From positions 1 through 5,751 of the forward strand of contig QHBL01000355.1 in assembly GCA_003244125.1 (NCBI GenBank): 5,751 nucleotides of DNA. The letters are read 5' to 3'. The first letter of the stretch is position 1; each line of letters opens with the position of its first letter. The stretch comes from Chthoniobacterales bacterium. Its GTDB lineage: Bacteria; Verrucomicrobiota; Verrucomicrobiae; Chthoniobacterales; UBA10450. The notes beneath the pieces are model-generated. The model had not been told where the DNA came from. It ran no database searches and was given only the letters and a program-made list of their open reading frames with translations. The translations under genes were made by a program, and so were the position numbers. Below are positions 1-5,098 of this stretch, piece by piece.

Positions 1-16
1 GACAATTCCAGCGCGG

Positions 17-739
17 TTAAGGCAAGCCGACCTTCTTGCGAAAGGCGGCAAAACGCGGGTCCGACCGCAGCTCGCGCGTGCAGGCATTGCCGTTGATCGC
101 CATAACTCCCGGGTCACGTTTCTCGTAGGCGCGATCGAGCCACTCGAAGGCCTTGTCGGCATCGCCACGGAACGCATACACGGTCGCAATCTGGAATGAC
201 ATATCGTCGTGCCCGGAGATCAGAGCGTTCAAGGCCGAATCTGCCGCCACACGGTCGCCGCGAGCCTGCTGAGCCATGGCCACGGCGTAGGCGCGCCAGT
301 CCGGATCCGCTTCCTGTGTGGCGGCCTTTAGAGCGGCCTCACCGTCTCCTCGTTTCGCTTCAACCAGAGCCAGCATCTGCCACGTTCCCGCGCCACCTGG
401 CTGAAGCGCGATAGCCTTGCGCGCCGATTCTACGGCTTCATCGTAACGGCCGAGAGAGGTAAGCAGTCTGGCCAGGTCGAAGTGGGCGTTGACGCTCAGC
501 GGGTCTAGCCGAACCGCTTGCTGCAAAAGCTCCACCGCTTCCTCGATCTGGCCGAGATCCGCGAGAATCGTCGAAAGGCCGATCTTCGGATCCGCCGAGG
601 CCGGAGCGAGTGCCGCGGCTCGCCGGTATTCAGCCTCAGCTCCTTTTGCATTTCGATCGACGCTTACGAGTATTTGACCGAGAGCGGAATGGCCCTCCCC
701 CAGATTTGGGTCCTCGCTCACCGCGCGCTCTGCGGCAGC
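17..739 (-). pseudogene. C-terminal TPR domain of the same cyclase-TolB-TPR protein, downstream of the in-frame TGA
   Basis: This stretch continues the preceding gene in the same reading frame, so only one codon (TGA, 740-742) separates the two parts. Read through, the whole protein would be about 696 residues. It carries several tetratricopeptide repeats, recognisable by segments such as AVSEDPNLGEGHSALGQIL, AVRLDPLSVNAHFDLARLL and AIALQPGGAGTWQMLALVE. It ends with a tail typical of this family (ELRSDPRFAAFRKKVGLP) and a TAA stop. A GTG at 721 could serve as a restart, but it lies inside a TPR helix pair and has no ribosome binding site, so independent translation is doubtful. The break is most simply a nonsense mutation (for example CGA to TGA, Arg to stop) or a consensus error. 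The uninterrupted TPR pattern and natural C-terminus argue that the loss is recent. TPRs in such proteins act as protein-protein interaction scaffolds. Confidence 0.85.
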
Positions 740-2107
740 TCACGCCTTGCGATTGGTCTCGGCAACATCCTTGCCTGTTATGTCGCCCAGAGCCCACCAG
801 CTTTTCGACAAAGCCGAGTAAGCCAGGGCATAGTGCGGGTCGCTGTGGATGGCCGTATCGTAGAACCCGATCGCCTTGCGCAAATCGTCCGCCGTGTAGC
901 GGCTTTCGTAGTAGCGACCTTGCAGGTAGGCGGTGTATGCATCGACGTTCTGGTTTGAGGGCGCGTCCGGATTTTTCTCGGCATCGCCCAGCAGCGCGAC
1001 CTTGAGCGCCCCGGCGACCGACTGCGCGATCTCCGCCTGGACAGCGAAGATATCCGGCAGGGCCCGGTCGAATATCTGCGACCAGGCGCTCACACCATCC
1101 GCGGCGCGAACGAGGTTGACGGCGATGCGCGCGCGCCCGGCGGACTTACGCACGCTGCCTTCGAGGAGATAGCCGACGCCGAGCGCGGCGCCGATGACCT
1201 TACTCTCCTCGTTCGTGTTCTTGAAGTGAAACGACGAGGTCCGCCCGATGACCTTGAGCGCCTTGATCTGGGCAAGCGCGCTGATCAATTCCTCGGAGAG
1301 TCCATCGGAAAAATATTCGTTGTTCGGGTCGCCGGTGTCGTTGACCAGCGGGAGTACCGCGATCGCTTTTTCCAACTCCGTATCTCTGAGATCGCGGTGG
1401 GAGACGAACTGGTAGGCGAGCAAGGCCACAACAGCCAGCACGCTGGCGGCAGCGTAGAAAGCGGCGGCGCGCAGCCTCCGACGTCGAGAGGAAACGTTGT
1501 GATCATGAGCCGCATGCTGCTCATGAGTGCGCTTGAGCTTATCCGGTAATTCAGGGTTACCGTCGGTCTCGGTGTAAAGATTGACGAGCCCAAGGCGGAC
1601 GCCGTGTTTGACCTCGCATTCGCCAAGGTCGTGTAGGAGCGCCTGCCAATGCCGGTATTGCGCTAGATCCTCAGCCGCCCGCTTCGATAAGAGAATATGC
1701 CCGGCGTCGCCGCAATCCATCACCCGCTGCGCCATGTTGATTCCCGCGCCCGTGACATTGGCGCGTTCGTTGACGTCGGTCACTTCATTGATTGGCCCGC
1801 TATGAATCCCCATTCGTAGCCGCAGTTCGGGATGCTCTTTATCCGCGCGACTAAGTTCGAGTGCACACCGCGCCGGCGATTCAGGGTTGTTGCGAAAGAC
1901 CAGCGCCATCCCATCGCCCGTGGGAAGCCGGATTAGTTTCCCTTCCGCATCGGCCCGGCGGACTTGCTCTGATCCGCGCACCATCTCCTTCAAATGACGG
2001 AGAAGCTCACTCTGCTCATCGATGAGCAACTTCGAGTAACCCACGATGTCGACACAGAGCACGTGGCCAATCTCGGCTGGGAGATCGGATGTGGATTCGG
2101 CGCTCAT
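740..2107 (-). CDS. Class III nucleotide cyclase / TolB-like / TPR protein, N-terminal part up to an in-frame TGA
   Basis: The N-terminal part (455 residues) of a signalling protein. Numbering is from the ATG at 2107. Residues 13-180 form a class III adenylate/guanylate cyclase catalytic domain: CVDIVGYS holds the first metal Asp (D20), LPTGDG the second (D65), and GAGINMAQR supplies the transition-state pair N124 and R128. A single membrane span lies at about 212-235, after an Arg-rich stretch. A FlgO/TolB-like N-terminal domain follows (about 247-370, starting AIAVLPLVNDTGDPNNEYFS), then the first TPR helices. The predicted topology is a cytoplasmic cyclase with TolB and TPR parts across the membrane (inference). 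The frame extends to a TTG at 2134, but the ATG at 2107 is preferred because homology starts just after it; neither has a clear Shine-Dalgarno. The positions that normally select the base are atypical: the Lys position is Leu61/Arg60 and the Asp position is Asn117, so ATP versus GTP use cannot be read from sequence. The TGA at 740-742 interrupts a TPR. Confidence 0.9.
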   Translation of the reverse strand: MSAESTSDLPAEIGHVLCVDIVGYSKLLIDEQSELLRHLKEMVRGSEQVRRADAEGKLIRLPTGDGMALVFRNNPESPARCALELSRADKEHPELRLRMGIHSGPINEVTDVNERANVTGAGINMAQRVMDCGDAGHILLSKRAAEDLAQYRHWQALLHDLGECEVKHGVRLGLVNLYTETDGNPELPDKLKRTHEQHAAHDHNVSSRRRRLRAAAFYAAASVLAVVALLAYQFVSHRDLRDTELEKAIAVLPLVNDTGDPNNEYFSDGLSEELISALAQIKALKVIGRTSSFHFKNTNEESKVIGAALGVGYLLEGSVRKSAGRARIAVNLVRAADGVSAWSQIFDRALPDIFAVQAEIAQSVAGALKVALLGDAEKNPDAPSNQNVDAYTAYLQGRYYESRYTADDLRKAIGFYDTAIHSDPHYALAYSALSKSWWALGDITGKDVAETNRKA

Positions 2108-2164
2108 GGCACGCGGCACAATACTGCAAATCAAGTCCTGGAATCTCGTTATTTCGGTTGCGGG

Positions 2165-2195
2165 ATTTTAGTTTTCCGAAGGTGATAATTGTCGA
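2165..2195 (-). promoter_or_regulatory. Possible promoter of the cyclase gene
   Basis: On the minus strand a TCGACA hexamer (2195-2190) and a TAAAAT hexamer (2170-2165) each match the sigma-70 -35 and -10 consensus at five of six positions. The spacer is 19 bp, slightly long. It would give a leader of roughly 50 nt before the ATG at 2107. This is a pattern match only. Confidence 0.3.
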
Positions 2196-2217
2196 TGTTC
2201 CGGGTGCGTGTTGGCCT

Positions 2218-2234
2218 ATACGTGATTCACGTAT
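2218..2234. promoter_or_regulatory. Perfect 17-bp palindrome upstream of the cyclase gene (operator candidate)
   Basis: ATACGTGA and TCACGTAT flank a single T, giving two exact 8-bp half-sites. It lies about 110 bp upstream of the cyclase start and just upstream of the -35-like hexamer, where an activator or repressor dimer could bind. The half-site spacing of one base does not match CRP/FNR-type sites, which have six bases between TGTGA and TCACA. It could instead be a weak hairpin following the hsdM remnant, but there is no T-tract. Confidence 0.4.
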
Positions 2235-2282
2235 GGCATCTACACTCGAAAGTAGATCATCGCTTCAGATCAGCGGCGATTT

Positions 2283-2346
2283 GCCGTAACGCTCCTTGAG
2301 CGGCCGGGCTTTCCAAGCCCGGCCGGTGCTTCGCATCCGTTACGGC
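2283..2346. repeat. Palindromic element inserted in frame near the HsdM C-terminus
   Basis: A 64-bp element bounded by a perfect 9-bp inverted repeat, GCCGTAACG (2283-2291) and CGTTACGGC (2338-2346). Inside is a perfect 11-bp stem, CGGCCGGGCTT (2301-2311) and AAGCCCGGCCG (2315-2325), around a TCC loop. Between outer and inner stems are two small 3-bp hairpins, CTC/GAG (2292-2300) and TGC/GCA (2327-2335), so the single strand could fold like a cloverleaf. It adds about 20 in-frame codons (from VTDAKHRPG to GALRQI) to a protein end that normally runs FAA-I/V-AADLK. The architecture recalls REP/BIME units and the coding-sequence-inserted palindromic elements of Rickettsia; homology to either is not claimed. 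Confidence 0.8.
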
Positions 2347-2471
2347 TGCGAACTGGGCTAGGGCGGCTTCTAGGTCTTCGGTGATCTCAAGAGCTATAAC
2401 TCCGGGGTCTGGCAGGTTGGCGCTGTCTTCGAGTGACTCATCTTTCAACCAGAAGATGTCGAGGTTCACAT

Positions 2472-2507
2472 GGAAAGCCTGGCCCCGCCTGCAGCTGCGT
2501 TACGGGT
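2472..2507. repeat. Half-copy of the same palindromic element, carrying a stop codon into hsdM
   Basis: On the plus strand this segment has AAGCCTGGCC (2475-2484) and CGTTACGG (2498-2505). These correspond to AAGCCCGGCC and CGTTACGG of the full element at 2283-2346, in the same order and at similar spacing. It therefore resembles one arm of that element, from the central stem to the terminal CGTTACGG. Between them is a GCAGCTGC self-complementary core. It sits exactly where extra residues separate KRD from VNLDIFW in HsdM, and its terminal CCGTAACG (minus strand) supplies the in-frame TAA. Confidence 0.65.
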
Positions 2508-2697
2508 CGCGCTTGATTAGCTCTTCGTAGGTGAAGCCCTTGAAGCGCTCGCTCTCTTTGCGTTCGTGGCGGTTCTTCGGGTTGTAGCAGGCGACGAAGT
2601 CGTCGAGGTCGCTGCGCTTGAGGGTGTTCTCTTTCAGGGTGAAGTGCTGGTTGGTGCGCAGGTCGTAGATCCAGAGCTTGCTCGTCCACGGTTTTTG

Positions 2698-2758
2698 CCT
2701 CCCCAGGCTATGCTAATTTGCCGCCCTTGTTTCTGAAATGCGCTGTCGCACAGGCATT
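2698..2758. repeat. Dispersed direct repeat, copy A, abutting the hsdM remnant
   Basis: Starts CCTCCCCAGGCTATGCTAAT, continues through a less conserved CCGCCCTTGTTTCTG stretch and ends with the short imperfect palindrome AAATGCGCTGTCGC plus ACAGGCATT (2736-2758). It aligns along its length with copy B at 2980-3038. HsdM homology stops at its left edge, so it marks a truncation boundary. Confidence 0.75.
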
Positions 2759-2777
2759 CTCTGCGCGAGTTTGCGAT

Positions 2778-2855
2778 CTAAAACACGCCGAGCACCTTGA
2801 GGACGATGATGATAACGACAATGACTCCGATGATGTAAAAGATGTTTCTGTTCAT
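2778..2855 (-). CDS. Small single-span membrane protein, 25 residues
   Basis: ATG at 2855 to TAG at 2778-2780 encodes 25 residues, beginning MNRNIFYIIG and ending LKVLGVF, with an almost uninterrupted Ile/Val-rich core of about 15-18 residues. This is a textbook short transmembrane helix with a positively charged N-terminus (Asn-Arg-Asn), suggesting insertion into the cytoplasmic membrane. No cleavable signal or other domain is present. Short proteins that start MNRN and consist mainly of one hydrophobic span occur in many bacteria as uncharacterised small ORFs, but I cannot assign a family or function. It has no obvious Shine-Dalgarno and lies inside the repeat region between the hsdM and hsdR remnants, on the same strand. 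A chance ORF is possible, although the clean hydrophobic composition makes a real small protein the better guess. Confidence 0.6.
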   Translation of the reverse strand: MNRNIFYIIGVIVVIIIVLKVLGVF

Positions 2856-2956
2856 ATTAGAACCGGTGCATATCAGGCCGACGCCATTAGTTCCAACTTA
2901 TTTGTAGGTTGTCCAGCGTGTGCAGGTCAGCTTGCTTGAGCAGCGCGGGCCGGAGG

Positions 2957-2979
2957 AAATGCGCTATCGCGCAGGCATT
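2957..2979. repeat. Short imperfect palindrome preceding copy B
   Basis: AAATGCGCTATCGCGCAGG followed by CATT. It is nearly identical to the palindromes ending copies A (2736-2758) and B (3017-3038). GCG and CGC arms flank TATC, with outer AATG/CATT complementarity and a small bulge. It directly precedes copy B, so copy B is bracketed by two of these palindromes. Confidence 0.65.
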
Positions 2980-3038
2980 GCTCCCCAGGCTACGCAAGTT
3001 TGTCCCCTCATCTTTTAAATGCGCTTCGCGCAGGCGTT
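2980..3038. repeat. Dispersed direct repeat, copy B, abutting the hsdR remnant
   Basis: Starts GCTCCCCAGGCTACGCAAGT, continues TTGTCCCCTCATCTTTT and ends with the palindrome AAATGCGCTTCGCGCAGGCG plus TT (3017-3038). It matches copy A over about 60 bp with scattered differences, in the same orientation, about 280 bp apart. HsdR homology ends next to it. Confidence 0.75.
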
Positions 3039-3524
3039 CACCCGGCGCCCCCTTCGAAGAGGACAATGCGCGATGGCATTTCGGCTAGGCGACGACGGAG
3101 TGTGTCCGGTTGTTCGAGCCACGCCGCGAGCTTTTCGGGACGGTGGAACGCGAAGACTCGACGCGAGCGCGGATGCGGGTCGAGGCGGTTGGTGAAGAAG
3201 GTCTCACTACCCGTGCTCTCGTAGGAGAATGGAAGCGGCGACTTCCAAGCAGGCAATCCGAACGGAATGCCTGAGACATACTTCGAGGATTGCTCCTCGA
3301 CGCCCGCGAGGGTTGCGCCTTCAGGCTTAGCTCCGATTGTGCCGATAGCTTTGCCATCGACGAAGAGGGGTGTAGTCCGGCTCGCCGGTCTTGAAGGTTA
3401 GGTCGCCAACTGCTACGCCGTAACCGGCAGAAAGATTCGTTTGCGACTTAGGCTAAACGACCCAGCCGAATTGCGTAAGCAAAACATCAATTTTCTGGCG
3501 GGCTAACTCTTCGGGGGAAGCCAT
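3038..3524 (-). pseudogene. hsdR: Type I restriction endonuclease subunit R, N-terminal remnant
   Basis: The N-terminal nuclease region of the type I restriction/translocase subunit. From ATG at 3524 it reads MASPEELARQKIDVLLTQFG, WVV, then TAG (3453-3455), then on in the same frame PKSQTNLSAGYGVAVGDLTF and KTGEPDYT. A one-base excess in the C4 run (plus-strand GGGG, 3367-3370) shifts the frame; with CCC it would read DYTLFVDGKAIGTIGAKPEG. It continues VEEQSSKYVSGIPFGLPAWK, SPLPFSYESTGSETFFTNRL and DPHPRSRRVFAFHRPEKLAA, and stops at TGA 3038-3040. The PD-(D/E)xK core should read EAK; here it is GAK (GGA codon at 3332-3334), so the catalytic Glu is lost. The helicase/translocase domains, well over half of a usual R subunit of about 1000 residues, are gone. 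The nonsense codon is one C-to-T step from CAG (Gln). Confidence 0.85.
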
Positions 3525-3659
3525 AGCAAAGCCATCGCTCTTATCGGATTTGCCCCCACAAAGGAAGAACGAAGCGAGGGCGGTAGGGAAATTAGAAAGT
3601 AGAAAGGCTAAAGGAGAAAACGAGGCCGATGGCGCTGTGAAGACTTGAGAGAAAGCAAA

Positions 3660-3687
3660 GCGGCCGCCCTTCTAAAAGGACGGCCGC
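3660..3687 (-). terminator. Rho-independent-type terminator of the PEP-CTERM gene
   Basis: GCGGCCG (3660-3666) pairs with CGGCCGC (3681-3687). After one C/A mismatch, CCTT pairs with AAGG around a CTAA loop, giving 11 pairs in total. On the minus strand the stem is followed by TTTGCTTTCTCTC, a broken T-tract. It lies about 38 bp beyond the PEP-CTERM stop codon. Confidence 0.75.
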
Positions 3688-3724
3688 CCGTTCCTGTCGC
3701 CTATCCCTTGTACCAACAGCCCTG

Positions 3725-4402
3725 TTAATTCAGAGCGGTGAGCGCCAACTTCCGCCGGCGCAGAACCTCGCCCACTGCGACTGCGCTAAGCAGGCCGACG
3801 ATGGGGAGGAGCGCATTCATTTCCGGAACCGGAGTGGACACAGCCTCAAAGGCAACCGGGAGGACATCGGCGGAAGCGGCCGCAACTGAGACGTAGTCAT
3901 AAGTGCCGAATTTCGGCACGTCGACGAAAAGGTCGTTGGACGAGCTACCAAAGGTGCCCAGGAAAGCGCCAAGCGTCCCAGCGGTGGAGGAACCGTAGAG
4001 ACTGAAACTTTCGTTGGGCTGCACGCTGCCGACTTCGATTTTTCCGTTGGTAAAGCCCGCGCTGAGGAGCGTGTGAAGGTCAAGCTGAATGTAATTTGCC
4101 GGCACACCGTTGTTGACCTGGAGCTCGTTATCGTTGGTGTTCACCAGGCCGAGACCCGTCTCGCCGACGCCGCCGTTTTTGAAGAAGAGCTCGTGAGTCG
4201 TGGTGGGATTATCGTAGCCGGTGGCGGTGATGGTATAGCCGGATTGTGTGTAGGAATTGCTGCTCGATCCCACCGGAGCATTAAGCCCGGAGGGGTTGAG
4301 GTCCAAAGCAACCAAGGTGGCTTTTGCCTGGGATACGCCGAGGGCGAGGAGCAGGGCGAGGGCCGTGCGCTGGAGGGAAACAGTATGCGAGATGCGGATC
4401 AT
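3725..4402 (-). CDS. PEP-CTERM sorting-domain protein (VPEM variant)
   Basis: A 225-residue exported protein. Residues 1-28 are a Sec signal peptide: a positively charged start, the hydrophobic core TALALLLALGV and a likely AKA cleavage site. The middle (about 29-190) is rich in Ser, Thr, Gly and Asn with beta-strand-like alternation, as in low-complexity surface or matrix proteins; no enzymatic motif is visible. The C-terminus is a tripartite PEP-CTERM signal: VPEM (192-195), a hydrophobic helix (LLPIVGLLSAVAV) and an RRRK cluster (215-218). In the known pathway an exosortase (EpsH/XrtA type) cleaves at this motif and the protein goes to the envelope or extracellular polysaccharide; no exosortase gene is in the window. 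The motif has Met where the classical form has Pro, as is frequent in Verrucomicrobia. The ATG has no Shine-Dalgarno; a TTGACG hexamer (4457-4452) upstream is a possible -35 but lacks a well-spaced -10. The gene appears monocistronic, with its own terminator. Confidence 0.88.
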   Translation of the reverse strand: MIRISHTVSLQRTALALLLALGVSQAKATLVALDLNPSGLNAPVGSSSNSYTQSGYTITATGYDNPTTTHELFFKNGGVGETGLGLVNTNDNELQVNNGVPANYIQLDLHTLLSAGFTNGKIEVGSVQPNESFSLYGSSTAGTLGAFLGTFGSSSNDLFVDVPKFGTYDYVSVAAASADVLPVAFEAVSTPVPEMNALLPIVGLLSAVAVGEVLRRRKLALTALN

Positions 4403-4508
4403 AGGTTTATTCGTTTGGTGATTTCTATAATTCCCATATTTGTAGGCAAAGCGTCAAGGTTTATATCCGGTAATCGCGAATTACGAGCGCGGGCGCGAAG
4501 AGGGTAAC

Positions 4509-4615
4509 GCTGCGGGTTTGTCGATTAATTGTTATTGGTTATGGGAAAAGCCGACCAAAACTGAAACACTGAAACGCTGAAATGCTGAAAGTGCGCAGCG
4601 GAATGCTGCGGGTTT
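4509..4615. repeat. Imperfect direct repeat GCTGCGGGTTT with trailing TTATTGG motifs
   Basis: GCTGCGGGTTT occurs at 4509-4519 and 4605-4615. Each copy is followed within about 20 bp by TTATTGG and GGTTAT-type words (GTTATTGGTTATGGG after the first; TTATTGGTAAAGGTTATCGG after the second). The 8-bp tandem repeat lies between the two copies. Confidence 0.5.
4561..4592. repeat. Tandem 8-bp repeat, four units of CTGAAANN
   Basis: CTGAAACA, CTGAAACG, CTGAAATG and CTGAAAGT follow each other without gaps. The first six bases are invariant and the last two vary. The unit length is not a multiple of three and no gene covers it, so a protein repeat is unlikely. Confidence 0.8.
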
Positions 4616-4974
4616 ATTGGTAAAGGTTATCGGTTATCGGGGAGACGCGCGAGGACGGCAATGCTAGGGACTAACGAGTTGATTGGGCGTGCTTTTGCTT
4701 CGCGGCCACGGGCTGAAAACTTCCGGCTGCTGGAGGTCTTATGTCTGGATGAGCATCTCCAGGGGCACGCGTTTAAGTATGCCGCGGCCAGTTCGCGGAT
4801 CCAGGGAATTTACCGCTATCGCCTGACTTACGCGGTGGCCGGCAGCGAGGGCGAACGCGGTCGATGTGATGGTGAAGGCGAAGCCGGACGAGGCTTACGT
4901 GAAGGCGCATCGACTGAGGGAAATGCTGCGAAGCTGAAATTCGAATCGCGAAAGGCGGAAGGGTTCGCAAGGAA

Positions 4975-4995
4975 GAATTAGGAATTAGGAATTAA
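4975..4995. repeat. Tandem 7-bp repeat, three units of GAATTAG/A
   Basis: GAATTAG, GAATTAG and GAATTAA occur back to back in non-coding sequence. This is a simple AT-rich microsatellite with stops in several frames. Confidence 0.75.
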
Positions 4996-5062
4996 GAGAA
5001 GGGAGCAAGTGGCTCTTAATCATCAGTCCGCACAGGTGTTAGCGGAGATTTGATGAGGCGTC

Positions 5063-5098
5063 CGGCGGGCCGCCGAACGCGGCACGCGGGTCGCGTGC
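5063..5098. repeat. Two adjacent GC-rich perfect palindromes after the DUF4239 gene (REP-like or terminator)
   Basis: CGGCGG-G-CCGCCG (5063-5075) and GCACGCG-GGT-CGCGTGC (5082-5098) are both perfect inverted repeats, with stems of 6 and 7 bp. They lie 15-50 bp beyond the DUF4239 stop codon on the minus strand. Neither is followed by a T-tract, so they fit a REP-type element or a rho-assisted end better than an intrinsic terminator. Confidence 0.55.

Larger units (their letters stand above)
2257..2697 (-). pseudogene. hsdM: Type I restriction-modification methyltransferase subunit M, C-terminal remnant
   Basis: A remnant of the DNA N6-adenine methyltransferase subunit of a type I R-M system. 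Reading from about 2697, the frame gives KLWIYDLRTNQHFTLKENT, then LKRSDLDDFVACYNPKNRHE and GFTYEELIKRD, all typical of the HsdM C-terminal region. It then hits TAA (2502-2500) and resumes in the same frame with VNLDIFWLKDESLEDSANLP and ITEDLEAALAQFAA, ending AADLKR and TGA. The catalytic N6-methyltransferase domain and its NPPF/Y motif are missing, so no activity is possible. Compared with the usual KRDKVNLDIFW, about 33-36 extra bases sit between KRD and VNLDIFW and carry the stop. A second in-frame insert of about 20 codons separates FAAV from AADLKR. Both inserts are palindrome-type repeats, described separately. The upstream edge coincides with a direct repeat that also abuts the truncated hsdR. 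No specificity subunit is seen. Confidence 0.85.

Noticed and set aside
740..742. Possible selenocysteine or recoded Trp at the TGA of the cyclase gene.
   Set aside because: A TPR helix is not a redox site and no convincing SECIS-like stem follows. Other genes here end in TGA, so TGA works as a stop.
518..958. Plus-strand open frames opposite the cyclase and TPR gene.
   Set aside because: They are antisense shadows of a GC-rich gene with clear domain homology on the minus strand.
2718..2939. Plus-strand open frame with an Asp/Asn-rich stretch (EDDDDNDNDSDD), resembling an acidic protein.
   Set aside because: The acidic run is the antisense of the Ile/Val-rich codons of the small membrane ORF, so it is a shadow.
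2736..3038. CRISPR array, because short palindromic units recur.
   Set aside because: Only three units with very uneven spacing (198 bp and 37 bp) and non-unique intervening sequence; no cas genes are nearby.
2887..3066. A 59-residue minus-strand open frame from a TTG, containing segments such as KDEGTNLRSLGSNACAIAHF, faintly like the end of an ISAs1-type transposase.
   Set aside because: It is built largely from the repeated palindromes and the direct repeat, has no proper start, and the other repeat copy has stops in the same frame. The resemblance is too weak to call a transposase.
4866..4937. Short plus-strand frame reading VMVKAKPDEAYVKAHRLREM before a TGA.
   Set aside because: It looks protein-like, but only about 35 codons are open and no family is recognised. 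It may be the tail of a lost gene, and this cannot be supported further.
4661..4981. Plus-strand 106-residue open frame in the large intergenic region.
   Set aside because: No recognisable domain, Gly/Glu/Arg-rich low-quality composition in its second half, no ribosome binding site, and it ends in the GAATTAG microsatellite.
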